Assembly (NCBI GenBank): GCA_947501885.1
Contig: CANMXN010000001.1
Location: 1,946,328 to 2,010,327, forward strand
Direction: 5' to 3'
Length of the DNA stretch: 64,000 nucleotides
Source: an uncultured Sphingorhabdus sp.
GTDB lineage: Bacteria > Pseudomonadota > Alphaproteobacteria > Sphingomonadales > Sphingomonadaceae
Shown here: piece after piece, positions 1 through 9,120 of the stretch
Numbering within the stretch: position 1 is the first letter of the stretch
Layout: each line of letters begins with the position of its first letter
Made by a program: the position numbers and the translations under genes
The notes under the pieces: model-generated
Told to the model about the DNA's origin: nothing
Seen by the model: only the letters and a program-made list of their open reading frames with translations
The model's database searches: none

Positions 1-57
1 CATTCTCCATGGGGGTTATTATGAATAAGATGAGAGTGATACCGAAAATGTTCAAGC

Positions 58-405
58 CTATTTCGTATCGGGCCGTTTAAAGATTTTCTTTATTTGCTCT
101 TTAACGGGAGGAAGTTCAGGCATCTCCTTTTGCCCTTTGCGGCGCAGTGCCCAATCGCTCCATCGGTTATATTGCGGAAATTTATTGCGAAACCGCACAT
201 ATAATTTCTTGCCCAATATTGAGTTTTTGACGACCAATGCGAGGCCAATGGGGAATAATATGATAAAGCCAGGGCCAGGAATAGCGCCGACAATTGGGGA
301 AATAATAATCATTATCCAACCGAGCGATAATAGCCCGATCCGACGTGCTTGATTTTTGCCGCCAGCTTTTCTCTGATTTTTTTGGATCGGGTCGCTTTTT
401 TTCAC
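58..405 (-). CDS. Small PGPGW-type membrane protein
   Basis: A 115-residue protein with a basic N-terminus, then one long hydrophobic stretch (about residues 24-62) broken by the motif IPGPGF, followed by a basic, Arg/Lys-rich cytoplasmic-looking tail. The Pro-Gly-Pro-Gly-aromatic signature and short length match the putative transmembrane PGPGW family, whose function is not known. The hydrophobic part probably forms two helices hinged at PGPG. It stands alone on the minus strand, upstream of nothing recognisable in the window. The family assignment is fairly secure; no role can be given. Confidence 0.75.
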   Translation of the reverse strand: MKKSDPIQKNQRKAGGKNQARRIGLLSLGWIMIIISPIVGAIPGPGFIILFPIGLALVVKNSILGKKLYVRFRNKFPQYNRWSDWALRRKGQKEMPELPPVKEQIKKIFKRPDTK

Positions 406-456
406 ATGATATATGTGGTGATATTATGCATAGGAAACAAGGTTAAATATGATTGT

Positions 457-1314
457 TTAGCTATTTAACGCTGCATATTGTGCAATATCGTCCACTGTTA
501 AATCAATATATTCATCATGCGAGGCGCTATTCGTCATCCAATAAAAGGCCTTGGCTTGTGCATCATCCATACCAGCAATGTCGCGGTAATAATCAATATA
601 GCTATTGTGTACAGGATCATTGTCGGCAAAGTCATGCGGTTCCATACCATCTTCATCACGCCAGCTATGAACAGCGAAATTGGCACTGGGATGGGCGCTG
701 CGCTTATGGCCAGCCAAAAATAATTCTACGCCGCCCGAGCGGACAGAACCATTTTCTGGAATATGCGTTGAAATTCCCAATTGATTAATCTTGCGTGCCA
801 AAGAAAGGTTGACCTCATCATCAACCGTACCAGCAACATCGATCATATCGATTTGCTTTATGGCAGGATAAGCGCGTATCATCTGGTTGAATCTATCCAT
901 ACTATAGCTGTCCGTTGTACCTATCATCTCTGCGCGATTGGGTGCAATTACACGAAAGCTACCATAGCTGGCTATGGCGGGTTGCGGTGTCGCTACATAT
1001 GACATTGCGGTATGATTTTGTTCGGGGATATAGCGCGTTATATTATCTTGATAGATATAAGATTCTTCATAGGTGGTGATGGTTTCGCTATATCCATCTT
1101 CAGAAACTTTGATTTCGCGATATGTCACACTTTCATTCAGCAATGGGACTGATTTATCGCTTTCCAAATAGCTGGTCTGTTGGGGCTCTACAATTTGTGC
1201 ATTAGCGACCGCAAAAATATTGGGAGCAAATAATAATGCTGCCATCATTAGGCCATAGAATATCTGGCTAAGGCGATGGTGTTTTTCATTCTTGGTTGTG
1301 ACTATTTTGTTCAT
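457..1314 (-). CDS. Secreted ClpP-fold (COG3904-like) protein
   Basis: About 285 residues with an N-terminal hydrophobic signal (ending near ANAQ), so probably periplasmic or membrane-anchored. The C-terminal half resembles ClpP-like periplasmic proteins: a hydrophobic strand (IDMIDVAGTV), then VRSGGVELFLAGHKRSAH, where the Ser of SGG is in the position of the ClpP nucleophile, then NFAVHSW with a candidate catalytic His. Residues before this are Thr/Ser/Glu-rich and variable. I chose the ATG at 1314; a GTG at 1332 is in frame upstream, and neither has a clear ribosome site. The substrate is unknown. The fold call is moderately sure; catalytic competence is inferred. Confidence 0.65.
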   Translation of the reverse strand: MNKIVTTKNEKHHRLSQIFYGLMMAALLFAPNIFAVANAQIVEPQQTSYLESDKSVPLLNESVTYREIKVSEDGYSETITTYEESYIYQDNITRYIPEQNHTAMSYVATPQPAIASYGSFRVIAPNRAEMIGTTDSYSMDRFNQMIRAYPAIKQIDMIDVAGTVDDEVNLSLARKINQLGISTHIPENGSVRSGGVELFLAGHKRSAHPSANFAVHSWRDEDGMEPHDFADNDPVHNSYIDYYRDIAGMDDAQAKAFYWMTNSASHDEYIDLTVDDIAQYAALNS

Positions 1315-1469
1315 ATAGTAGCAAATAGGCACATTTTGCTGCGATAGTTTTCACAAGAATAGTTACGAAAAAATTTATCATATCTATTGCAGCTATATTA
1401 TTTGCTGCTGGACTCATGGCTTTATTCTTTCTAACAAGAACAAATAGTGAATATTAATGAGGTGTCATT

Positions 1470-2978
1470 ATCGTAGCACTAGTATCGACCGTTGCTTATT
1501 TGGGGCTGGAAGCACGCTCGATCGAAGTGCAATGCCAGATTGCACCTGGCTTGCCTGCCTTTATCGTGGTGGGACTACCTGATAAAGCGGTAGCCGAGAG
1601 CCGTGAACGTGTTCGCGCTGCGTTATCCGCCATTGGCCTATCTTTGCCGCCCAAACGCATTACAGTAAATCTATCACCAGCAGATTTGCCCAAAGAAGGC
1701 TCGCATTATGATTTGCCTATAGCGTTGGCGCTGCTTGGTGCGATGGGGTTGATTGATGCTGAGATATTGTCGCAATATTTTGCCGTTGGTGAATTAAGCC
1801 TAGATTCGCGGCTAGCACCATCACCAGGTGTCTTGCTCGCGGCATTACATGCATCGTCACATGATATGGGGCTTATATGTCCCGCGTCACAAGGTAGCGA
1901 GGCGGCTTGGGCGGGTGAGATTGATGTATTGGCTGCGCCCGATTTGCTCTCTTTGCTCAATCATCTTAAAGGGCAATCTTTGCTTAGCGCGCCCAAACCA
2001 TTATCGGCCGATGCACCCGTTATTGAGGCCGACCTTAAGCAAGTGAAAGGGCAAGAAAGTGCAAAAAGAGCGCTCGAAATAGCGGCGGCAGGCGGACATA
2101 ATCTGCTTATGTCGGGGCCGCCAGGTTCGGGTAAGTCGTTAATGGCATCTTGTTTGCCGGGAATATTACCGCCTTTATCGCCTAGTGAAGCACTTGAAGT
2201 TTCGATGGTGGCCTCGGTTGCAGGCACGTTGGAGGGCGGCAAACTTATTCGTTCACGCCCCTTTCGTGCCCCGCACCACAGCGCATCTATGCCCGCTTTG
2301 GTCGGCGGCGGTTTAAAAGTGCGCCCAGGCGAGGTAAGTTTAGCCCATCTTGGGGTGTTATTTTTGGACGAATTGCCCGAGTTCCAGCGAGTGGCTTTGG
2401 ACAGTTTACGCCAACCATTGGAAACAGGTAATGTGAGCGTGGCGCGCGCCAATACGCATGTGACATTTCCTGCTCACGTGCAATTAATCGCGGCTATGAA
2501 TCCATGTCGATGCGGTCATTTAGGGGATGCGGCGCTGGCTTGTTCACGTGCGCCGCGATGTGCGGTGGATTATCAAGCAAAAATATCGGGGCCTTTGCTG
2601 GATAGGATCGATTTACACGTTGAGGTGGAAGCCGTCAGCGCTGCTGATATGATATTGCCGCCGCCTGCTGAAGGATCGCAGCAAGTTGCTGTTCGTGTTG
2701 AGGCTGCGCGTCAAATTCAATGCGATCGTTATCAACATGTTGATGCACGCACTAATGCCGAAATTAGCGGCGATGAATTGGAGAAATGGACAAAAACAGA
2801 TGAAACAGGGCAGGCATTATTAACGCAAGCAGCGGATATGATGCGATTATCAGCACGCGGTTATACGCGAGTGTTGCGGGTTGCACGAACGATTGCGGAC
2901 TTATCGAACAGTGAACAAGTGAAGCGCAATCATATTGCCGAAGCTTTATCGTATCGACGGGTGGTTCCGATTAACTAA
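1470..2978 (+). CDS. comM: YifB/ComM family Mg-chelatase-like AAA+ ATPase
   Basis: A hexameric AAA+ helicase-like protein; ComM homologues promote branch migration during natural transformation. The N-terminal lon-protease-like fold domain is followed by a Walker A motif (GPPGSGKS, about residue 205 from the TTG at 1500), Walker B (LFLDELPEF) and a Cys-rich loop (NPCRCGHLGDAALACSRAPRC) typical of the family, then the C-terminal Mg_chelatase domain. The first canonical start in frame is TTG 1500, but this would drop the conserved family N-terminus (VALVSTVAYLG). Reading back, the family Met aligns with ATC at 1470, with GAGG seven bases before it, so an AUC (or AUU 1467) start is possible. About 503 residues, normal for the family. 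Confidence 0.93.
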   Translation: MVALVSTVAYLGLEARSIEVQCQIAPGLPAFIVVGLPDKAVAESRERVRAALSAIGLSLPPKRITVNLSPADLPKEGSHYDLPIALALLGAMGLIDAEILSQYFAVGELSLDSRLAPSPGVLLAALHASSHDMGLICPASQGSEAAWAGEIDVLAAPDLLSLLNHLKGQSLLSAPKPLSADAPVIEADLKQVKGQESAKRALEIAAAGGHNLLMSGPPGSGKSLMASCLPGILPPLSPSEALEVSMVASVAGTLEGGKLIRSRPFRAPHHSASMPALVGGGLKVRPGEVSLAHLGVLFLDELPEFQRVALDSLRQPLETGNVSVARANTHVTFPAHVQLIAAMNPCRCGHLGDAALACSRAPRCAVDYQAKISGPLLDRIDLHVEVEAVSAADMILPPPAEGSQQVAVRVEAARQIQCDRYQHVDARTNAEISGDELEKWTKTDETGQALLTQAADMMRLSARGYTRVLRVARTIADLSNSEQVKRNHIAEALSYRRVVPIN

Positions 2979-3032
2979 GATATTGAATATACTTGATAAA
3001 CTATTTTTTGCAGAAACTCTCTCTAATAGGGC

Positions 3033-3482
3033 TTACCCCTCGTTTGAAAGGATCAATGTATCGTCTTCGGTCCGCGTAACGGTTGATTTTCCGATATTGG
3101 GCGTGCTTCCTGAAATATGTTTGAACTTGCCTTCTACTCTGCTGCCTTGTTCAATTGTTAAAGTTTCATATTGAACATCACCAGAAATAATAGCGCTAGT
3201 TTCTATGATCAAGTCTCGTGCCTCAATAGAGCCATCAACATGTCCCGCAAGACGGGCATTTTCAGCCACAATCTTCCCTGTAATCTTGCTATCACTGCCT
3301 TGTACAATTGAAGAACAAGCAATGTCGCCTTGCACGGCGCCATCGATATGGATATCGACTTTTGCAGCCAAATTGCCAATGATTTCAACATCGGAAGCAA
3401 TGACAGAAAATGTATGACCAGAACCGCCCATATTATTGCTTTTGGGTGCTTGTGTCGGTGTCGGTTTTGATTTTGAGAACAT
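3033..3482 (-). CDS. Bactofilin (polymer-forming cytoskeletal protein)
   Basis: A 149-residue bactofilin. Short flexible Pro/Ser/Lys-rich ends flank a central right-handed beta-helix domain (about residues 22-125) with the regular hydrophobic and Gly periodicity of the family (for example IIGNLAAKVDIHIDGAVQGD). Bactofilins polymerise without nucleotide at the inner membrane and scaffold cell-wall enzymes. Its 5' end overlaps the 3' end of the preceding M23 endopeptidase gene by 50 bases, so the two are almost certainly co-transcribed and coupled. This bactofilin/LytM pairing is widespread and supports a cell-shape role. Confidence 0.93.
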   Translation of the reverse strand: MFSKSKPTPTQAPKSNNMGGSGHTFSVIASDVEIIGNLAAKVDIHIDGAVQGDIACSSIVQGSDSKITGKIVAENARLAGHVDGSIEARDLIIETSAIISGDVQYETLTIEQGSRVEGKFKHISGSTPNIGKSTVTRTEDDTLILSNEG

Positions 3483-4578
3483 TGGGGTTCGCCTCTAAAA
3501 ATTTGCGTGGATTAATGGCTCGGCCATTGTGACGAACCTCGAAATGTAAATGTGTTCCAGTGGACCGCCCCGTACTACCCATACGACCAATTTGTACGCC
3601 GCGCTCAACTTTTTGACCCACATTGGCGTTTAATCTGCTCATATGGGCATAGCGTGTCATAAGGCCGTTGCCATGTGTAATTTCGATGGTTCTGCCGTAA
3701 CCGCCCATCCAGCCAGCTTTTGTAACAGTTCCATTTGCTGCTGCAAGGATAGGTGTACCATAGGATGATTTAAAATCCAGGCCATTGTGCATAGCGCCGC
3801 TGCCTGTGATGGGATCGCGCCGATAACCAAAGGCGCTTGATAATTTATAGGTTGCCGCAGGCATGGCTGATGGGATTTTTTCTAATCCATCTTCTAAGGC
3901 ACGCATATATTCAAGAGCGGCTGCCATTTCTGCAAAACGTGGATCATTGCCTATATTATCATCTCCAAAATAGGGAATGAAGGGGCCGCCTTGCGCATTG
4001 CCATTGGCAAATTGCGCAGGACTTAATCCTAATTTGCGAATTTCAGCTTCGGCGCGTTTGGCACGTATTTGGGCAACTTTCGTAATTTTCTGAGCAAATT
4101 TAATTTGACGAGTTTCGATATGTGCTAATGCTTTTGCTTCGGGAGATATAGCGCCGATCTTATTTACCAAAGTTGCGTCGCCATTATCATTATTTTCGTC
4201 TTGAACTTGACGAAGTTCATCTTCGTCAAAATAGCGTTTTGCTGTATCTTCGATAATATCTTGACGTTTGCTGAGGTCGGTAGCGACTTTATCAATTGAG
4301 TCTTTATATGAGGCCACGCGCTCTTCAGCGCTTTGTATTTCTGCTTTTTCTTTTACAAGCGCCATGCGTTCTAATGATACGCTATATTGATTGGTGGCCA
4401 TGAATAATGTGATGGCAACCCATATGAAAATGATTGTAGCAATTATGATAGCGGTTATACGTTGCAATTTTGCAGAAATTTTTAGAAATTTGACTTGTCC
4501 ATTAGATCGCATAAAAAACTCGCGATCGATAAACATACCAGCAATACGGTTCTTGAGACCGCTAACCTTGCTATTCAT
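3433..4578 (-). CDS. Membrane-anchored M23 (LytM) endopeptidase
   Basis: A 381-residue type II membrane protein: one transmembrane helix near residues 37-60, a coiled coil (about residues 75-180) and a C-terminal Peptidase_M23 domain. The zinc ligands look intact: HNGLDF (HxxxD) and HLHFEV (HxH), with YAHM between them, so it should be an active D,D-endopeptidase acting on peptidoglycan in the periplasm. It lies immediately upstream of, and overlaps, the bactofilin gene, matching the known bactofilin-LytM partnership in cell-shape control. The start was chosen at ATG 4578, just before the basic pre-TM segment. Confidence 0.93.
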   Translation of the reverse strand: MNSKVSGLKNRIAGMFIDREFFMRSNGQVKFLKISAKLQRITAIIIATIIFIWVAITLFMATNQYSVSLERMALVKEKAEIQSAEERVASYKDSIDKVATDLSKRQDIIEDTAKRYFDEDELRQVQDENNDNGDATLVNKIGAISPEAKALAHIETRQIKFAQKITKVAQIRAKRAEAEIRKLGLSPAQFANGNAQGGPFIPYFGDDNIGNDPRFAEMAAALEYMRALEDGLEKIPSAMPAATYKLSSAFGYRRDPITGSGAMHNGLDFKSSYGTPILAAANGTVTKAGWMGGYGRTIEITHGNGLMTRYAHMSRLNANVGQKVERGVQIGRMGSTGRSTGTHLHFEVRHNGRAINPRKFLEANPNVLKIKTDTDTSTQKQ

Positions 4579-4924
4579 GACACTACCACCCTCAATTTAA
4601 ATTGGCTCTTATAAACGGCCTTCATTAAAGAAAGTTGAGCTAACAGATGAATCCGATGGGGGCGAATCCGTTAAAGCAGAGTCAGGGTGAAGCGAGCTTT
4701 CAGTAAGATAAGGTGAGCAATTCACCATTTTTAGCGTGTTATACAGTGATAATTTTACAAAATATAACGCGATTCGTTCTGTGTTGGATAAGATGTTATG
4801 AGCGGTTTTTCTGATAATTTAAACCATTATTATGACAGAAATTATAGATAAAAATATAAAATTATTATAGACATGGTCTGAGTCATTATTGGATGTTTGC
4901 AGAATATCGGCCATGGTACATAAT

Positions 4925-6160
4925 ATGATAAAAAATATGGCCCAAGAGGCAAAACGAGCGTCACAGCAATTATCAATGTTGCCTAGCGATGAAAAAAATC
5001 AAATATTACAAGAAATAGCTATGTCTGTTCGGGCTGCAGAAGCGAATATTTTGCAGGCTAATGAAAAAGATATGATTGCTGCTAGAAATAGAGGTTTGGA
5101 CGATGCTTTGCTTGATCGTCTGTGCCTTAACCATAAGCGTATTATTGCTATCGCAGATACTATTGATAGGGTAGCACAATTGCCTGATCCTGTAGGGCAG
5201 ATAATTGATGTAAGCTATCCGCCCAATGGTTTAAAGCTATCGCGTGTTCGTATTGCCATTGGTGTTTTGGCTATCATCTATGAGAGCCGCCCTAATGTGA
5301 CAGCAGATGCCGCCGCACTTGCTATCAAATCTGGAAATGCCGCTATCTTGCGCGGTGGAAGTGAAGCTGTGCATAGCAATCATGCCATATATGATGCTTT
5401 TGTTAAGGCGATATCGAAGAGCAAATTATCGCCAAATATAGTCCAGATTATCCCAAACCAAGATCGTACTTTAGTGGGGGATATGTTGCGTGCGCAAGGC
5501 TTGATTGATATGATTATACCGCGCGGTGGCAAGTCATTGGTACAGCGCGTACAAGATGAAGCAAGGGTTCCTGTTTTGGCGCATTTAGATGGTATATGTC
5601 ATATCTATGTTCATGCTAGTGCTAACCCAAAAATGGCGCGTGATATCGTGTTAAATGCGAAGATGCGGCGAACGGGAATTTGCGGTGCGATGGAAACTTT
5701 GTTGATTGACCAAAATTACCCTGAACCAGCACAACTGATCGGTGCATTAATTGATGCGGGTTGTGAAGTGCGCTGTGATGATATGATTATGGAGCTTGAT
5801 AATCGAAGCGTGTCAGCAAGCAATGAAGATTGGGATACAGAATATTTAGATGCCATTGTTTCAGCATGTATAGTGTCGGATATGGACCATGCTCTGCACC
5901 ATATTGTGCAGCATAGCTCTGGTCATACAGATGCGATTATTGCCGATGATGAGAAGGCTGCTGAGACATTTTTGCGCTGTGTCGATAGCGCGATTGTGAT
6001 GCATAATAGCTCTACTCAATTTGCCGATGGGGGCGAGTTTGGCTTGGGAGCCGAAATCGGCATTGCAACAGGCCGTCTTCATGCACGCGGTCCCGTTGCG
6101 TTGGAAGGTTTAACCACCTATAAATGGATTGCGCGCAGTGATGGGGCGGTTCGAGCATGA
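4925..6160 (+). CDS. proA: Gamma-glutamyl phosphate reductase
   Basis: Catalyses the NADPH-dependent reduction of gamma-glutamyl phosphate to glutamate semialdehyde, the second step of proline synthesis. It is an aldehyde-dehydrogenase-fold protein of about 411 residues with YESRPNVTADAAALAIKSGNAAILRGG, the ProA hallmark, and the catalytic Cys in RRTGICGAMETLL. I chose ATG 4925 because the protein then aligns from residue 1 with known ProA sequences; ATG 4913 and TTG 4889 are alternatives. No proB is in the window. It opens a run of same-strand genes (nadD, rsfS, rlmH). The 346 bp before it hold only AT-rich sequence and a weak GGTGA/TCACC hairpin near 4711. Confidence 0.97.
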   Translation: MIKNMAQEAKRASQQLSMLPSDEKNQILQEIAMSVRAAEANILQANEKDMIAARNRGLDDALLDRLCLNHKRIIAIADTIDRVAQLPDPVGQIIDVSYPPNGLKLSRVRIAIGVLAIIYESRPNVTADAAALAIKSGNAAILRGGSEAVHSNHAIYDAFVKAISKSKLSPNIVQIIPNQDRTLVGDMLRAQGLIDMIIPRGGKSLVQRVQDEARVPVLAHLDGICHIYVHASANPKMARDIVLNAKMRRTGICGAMETLLIDQNYPEPAQLIGALIDAGCEVRCDDMIMELDNRSVSASNEDWDTEYLDAIVSACIVSDMDHALHHIVQHSSGHTDAIIADDEKAAETFLRCVDSAIVMHNSSTQFADGGEFGLGAEIGIATGRLHARGPVALEGLTTYKWIARSDGAVRA

Positions 6161-6182
6161 TCATTACATTGTGCAGCATCAT

Positions 6183-6812
6183 ATGACATTGACAGGTTTG
6201 CTAGGAGGTTCGTTTAACCCAGCGCATGGGGCGCATCGCTCGATTAGCCTCTTTGCAATAGATCGGCTGCAACTTGATGATATGTGGTGGCTGGTTTCAC
6301 CCGGAAACCCATTAAAGTCTGATAAAGACATGGCGCCATTATCGGCTCGATTATTATCGGCGCAGCTTCAAAGCCACAATAGCCGTATCACGGCCAGCGC
6401 TATAGAAAGCAGCTTAAATACTCGCTTTACCGTTGATACATTGCGTAAATTGCAGCGTAAATATCCCAAAAGGCGTTTTGTTTGGATTATGGGAGCGGAT
6501 AATTTGGCACAATTCCATCGCTGGCATAAATGGCGCGAAATAGCTAAGATAATGCCCATCGCGGTTATCGAAAGACCTAGATATAATGATCATGCGCGCT
6601 TTGGAAAAGCAATGCATTATTTGCGTCAGTATCGGCGCCCTATTGATCAAAAATGCTCTCTTGCACGGTATAAAGCACCAGCATTATTATTTTTGCGCTT
6701 TCGTCCCGATTATCGTTCGGCTACTAAGATACGATTAGCGAATCCAAATTGGTTCGAACGTTATGATGGGCGCATTGCGAAAGACGCATTGACCCATATA
6801 TTATATGTTTAA
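6183..6812 (+). CDS. nadD: Nicotinate-nucleotide adenylyltransferase
   Basis: Transfers AMP from ATP to nicotinate mononucleotide in NAD synthesis. The N-terminal nucleotidyltransferase motif is clear (GLLGGSFNPAHGAH, matching GxFxPxHxGH), as is WIMGADNLAQFHRWHKW, typical of NadD. The C-terminal ISSTxIR loop is present in altered form (RSATKIR). I chose ATG 6183, which puts the catalytic motif at the N-terminus as in relatives; ATG 6129 would overlap proA by 32 bases. The stop overlaps the ribosome site of rsfS, so the two are probably one transcript. Confidence 0.93.
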   Translation: MTLTGLLGGSFNPAHGAHRSISLFAIDRLQLDDMWWLVSPGNPLKSDKDMAPLSARLLSAQLQSHNSRITASAIESSLNTRFTVDTLRKLQRKYPKRRFVWIMGADNLAQFHRWHKWREIAKIMPIAVIERPRYNDHARFGKAMHYLRQYRRPIDQKCSLARYKAPALLFLRFRPDYRSATKIRLANPNWFERYDGRIAKDALTHILYV

Positions 6813-6821
6813 GGAAAAATT

Positions 6822-7238
6822 TTGACACAGAATGACATTGCCGCAGAGCAAACAGACAGAAATATCTCGGCATCTTCACTATCATCAGAACAATTACACG
6901 CTCTTGTGATGAAATCTATCGACGATGATAAAGGGCAAGACATTGTTACCATACCGCTGGCTGGTAAAAGCAGTATCGCAGATCATATGGTTGTGGCTTC
7001 GGGTACATCAAGCCGTCAAGTGGCGGCTATGGCGCAAAAACTGGTTGAACGTGTCAAAAAACAAGGCGGTAGCTGCCGTATCGAAGGTATGACCAATGCC
7101 GATTGGGTGTTGATTGATGCTGGCGATGTTGTTGTGCATCTGTTTCGCCCTGAAGTGCGTAGTTTCTATAATTTGGAACGGATGTGGGCCTTTGATGAAG
7201 AAGCTGACCATATGACAAATCATGGTGAAGTTGAATAA
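6822..7238 (+). CDS. rsfS: Ribosome silencing factor RsfS
   Basis: A 138-residue RsfS/Iojap protein that binds ribosomal protein uL14 and blocks subunit joining under starvation. The core is recognisable: IADHMVVASGTSSRQVAAMAQ and the NADWVLIDAGDVVVHLFRPEVRSFYNLERMW region near the C-terminus. It starts at a TTG preceded by AAGGA at 6811-6815, which overlaps the nadD stop codon. The nadD-rsfS-rlmH order is conserved in many bacteria, which supports all three calls. The N-terminus carries about 20 extra polar residues of no obvious function. Confidence 0.94.
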   Translation: MTQNDIAAEQTDRNISASSLSSEQLHALVMKSIDDDKGQDIVTIPLAGKSSIADHMVVASGTSSRQVAAMAQKLVERVKKQGGSCRIEGMTNADWVLIDAGDVVVHLFRPEVRSFYNLERMWAFDEEADHMTNHGEVE

Positions 7239-7363
7239 TCTTATTGCATTCGCAAATTAAGGAATGTGGGTTTATTTTATTGTCATAGATATTAACATAC
7301 TAGCGATGCCGTAATATTTATATTATATTGCAGATATTAAGGTATGAATATTTTGAGAACGGC

Positions 7364-7786
7364 ATGAAACTTCATATTATTGCGCGAGGGAAGATTGGCA
7401 ATTCGCCTGAAGCGCAATTGGTGGATCGTTATATACAGCGCATAAAATGGCCTAATAATATTACGCAATTGCCGGATAGTGGGGGCAAAATACCCGCAGT
7501 ATCTGGTAATATGAAATTGATAATATTGGATGAAAAAGGCACCCTATATTCCTCTGTAGATTTTGCTAAGATATTGGGTAGGTGGCGCGATGATGGCGTA
7601 AGTGAAGCGCGCTTTATGATTGGCGCTGCTGATGGATTTGATAATGAAGAACGAGAGCGTGCAGACATGCTATTGAGTTTTGGGAAAATGACATGGCCGC
7701 ATATGATGGCGCGCGCAATGCTGGCCGAACAATTATTTCGAGCCACATCGATTTTGTCTAATCACCCCTATCATAGGGAAGGGTAA
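7364..7786 (+). CDS. rlmH: 23S rRNA pseudouridine-1915 N3-methyltransferase RlmH
   Basis: A SPOUT-class methyltransferase of 140 residues that methylates pseudouridine 1915 of 23S rRNA (helix 69). Features seen are the N-terminal MKLHIIARGKI strand, the SAM-binding knot (FMIGAADGF) and the C-terminal LAEQLFRATSILSNHPYH motif that contacts the ribosome. A TTG 12 codons upstream extends the frame, but ATG 7364 matches the family N-terminus. The next gene starts one base after the stop. Confidence 0.95.
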   Translation: MKLHIIARGKIGNSPEAQLVDRYIQRIKWPNNITQLPDSGGKIPAVSGNMKLIILDEKGTLYSSVDFAKILGRWRDDGVSEARFMIGAADGFDNEERERADMLLSFGKMTWPHMMARAMLAEQLFRATSILSNHPYHREG

Positions 7787-7787
7787 G

Positions 7788-8978
7788 ATGCGCTATTGGA
7801 TACTCTCTCTTAGCATATTAGCTTTTGTGATATTTGTTTCTCATCAGGTTGTTGCGCAAAATACAACGAGGCAAGTGTCTGAAGAAGTTGCACAACAACA
7901 ACGCAATTTAGCCGCTGCAAAAGAACGTAACCGTGAGGCATTAGCGCGCAGTAATGCGATACGGTCTCAGGCAGATTCCGTAAGTCGAGAGGCCGATAGA
8001 TTTGCCTTAGAAAAACGAGCGGTCAGTGCTGATATTAATGCTGCACAGGCGAATTTGGATGCCGCGCGGGCGCGTATCGCAATCATTATTAGCCGTCAAA
8101 ATGTACAGCAAAGATTGTTAGCCCAGCAAACGTCTCCCATTTTGCGGTTAATGGGAGCATTGGAAAATCTTACGCGGAGGCCTGCATCATTGATGGTTTT
8201 ACAACCTCAGAGCCTAGAGGATTATATTCATGTGCGGGCTGTCATGGCATCAGTACAACCTAGAATAGCGCGACAAACTGCTAGTTTACGAGGGCAAATT
8301 GATTTGCAGCAAAATCTACGTGAACAGCAAAAAATAGCATTGCAATCCTTAGAAAATGCACAATCTGAATTGTCTGAAAGACAGGAGTCTCTGGCGCAAT
8401 TAGAAGCGAATAGCCGCAACCAAGCAGGCGCGTTAAACGCTAATGCGGCAGTAGAGTTTGAGCGCGCTATTGCAGCGGGAGAACGGGCGCGTGATATTGT
8501 TGAAAATATTGATAATATTCAAGAGAATGAAGAAGTATTGGCTGCATTATCTGTCTTAAATGGACCTCAGCTTAAAGAAGGTTTGCCAATCATTGGAACA
8601 GGTCAAGACGCAAAACTTGCCTATATATTGCCCAAGTCTGCGCAAATTGTGAGTGGATTTGGTGAGATTAGTAAAAATGGTTATCGTGAGAGAGGTATTA
8701 GCCTCTCTGTACCGCCAAGATCTGCTATTGTTGCGCCTGCGAGCGGGACGGTTAATTATGCTGGGAAATACCGTAATTTTGGCCATATTGTTATTATCGA
8801 ACATGGCGGTGGATGGAATAGTCTCATTACCAATATGGCTTCGTTAAATGTCTCTGAAGGGCAGAAAATTGACCAAGGTAGCACCATTGGTACCAGCAAG
8901 ATTAGTGGGAATGAAATATTGATGGAATTACGGCGTAACGGACGGCCCATGGATATTTTGGCGATTGCTACAAAATAA
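7788..8978 (+). CDS. EnvC-like murein hydrolase activator (degenerate M23)
   Basis: A 396-residue periplasmic protein: signal peptide ending near VVAQ, a long Gln/Ala/Arg-rich coiled coil (about residues 25-240), and a C-terminal M23/LytM-fold domain. The zinc ligands of active LytM enzymes are missing. The HxxxD position reads ISLSVPP, YAHL reads ITNM, and the HLHFE position reads ILMELR. This is the pattern of EnvC-type activators, which stimulate amidases during septum splitting rather than cutting peptidoglycan. It sits one base after rlmH and before ctpA, the usual order in this group. Start ATG 7788 is supported by GAAGGG. Confidence 0.9.
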   Translation: MRYWILSLSILAFVIFVSHQVVAQNTTRQVSEEVAQQQRNLAAAKERNREALARSNAIRSQADSVSREADRFALEKRAVSADINAAQANLDAARARIAIIISRQNVQQRLLAQQTSPILRLMGALENLTRRPASLMVLQPQSLEDYIHVRAVMASVQPRIARQTASLRGQIDLQQNLREQQKIALQSLENAQSELSERQESLAQLEANSRNQAGALNANAAVEFERAIAAGERARDIVENIDNIQENEEVLAALSVLNGPQLKEGLPIIGTGQDAKLAYILPKSAQIVSGFGEISKNGYRERGISLSVPPRSAIVAPASGTVNYAGKYRNFGHIVIIEHGGGWNSLITNMASLNVSEGQKIDQGSTIGTSKISGNEILMELRRNGRPMDILAIATK

Positions 8979-9120
8979 CATCAAATATTTCATATTGTTC
9001 AGACTAGATTTATGAAAAGCATGGTTAAGATACTTTCACCATTACGGCTAACTATATATGCTGTATATGTAGAGTGATTCATTTCGCGGAATAAGTGTTA
9101 CTTAGTGATTGGAAATTGAG

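Noticed and set aside
3..80. Open frame on the plus strand at the left edge (about 25 codons ending at TAA 80)
   Set aside because: It overlaps the end of the PGPGW gene by 23 bases and is too short to tell from chance; it might be the tail of a gene outside the window, but nothing in it is recognisable.
1329..1460. Hydrophobic frame KKFIISIAAILFAAGLMALFF before comM
   Set aside because: It reads like a one-helix membrane peptide but has no ATG, GTG or TTG start in frame ahead of the helix and no ribosome site.
4711..4732. GGTGA/TCACC hairpin followed by ATTTTT
   Set aside because: The stem is only 5 bp and there is no plus-strand gene ending nearby for it to terminate.
7239..7363. Separate small gene between rsfS and rlmH
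   Set aside because: Only a short upstream extension of the rlmH frame is present, without a ribosome site; treated as untranslated spacer.
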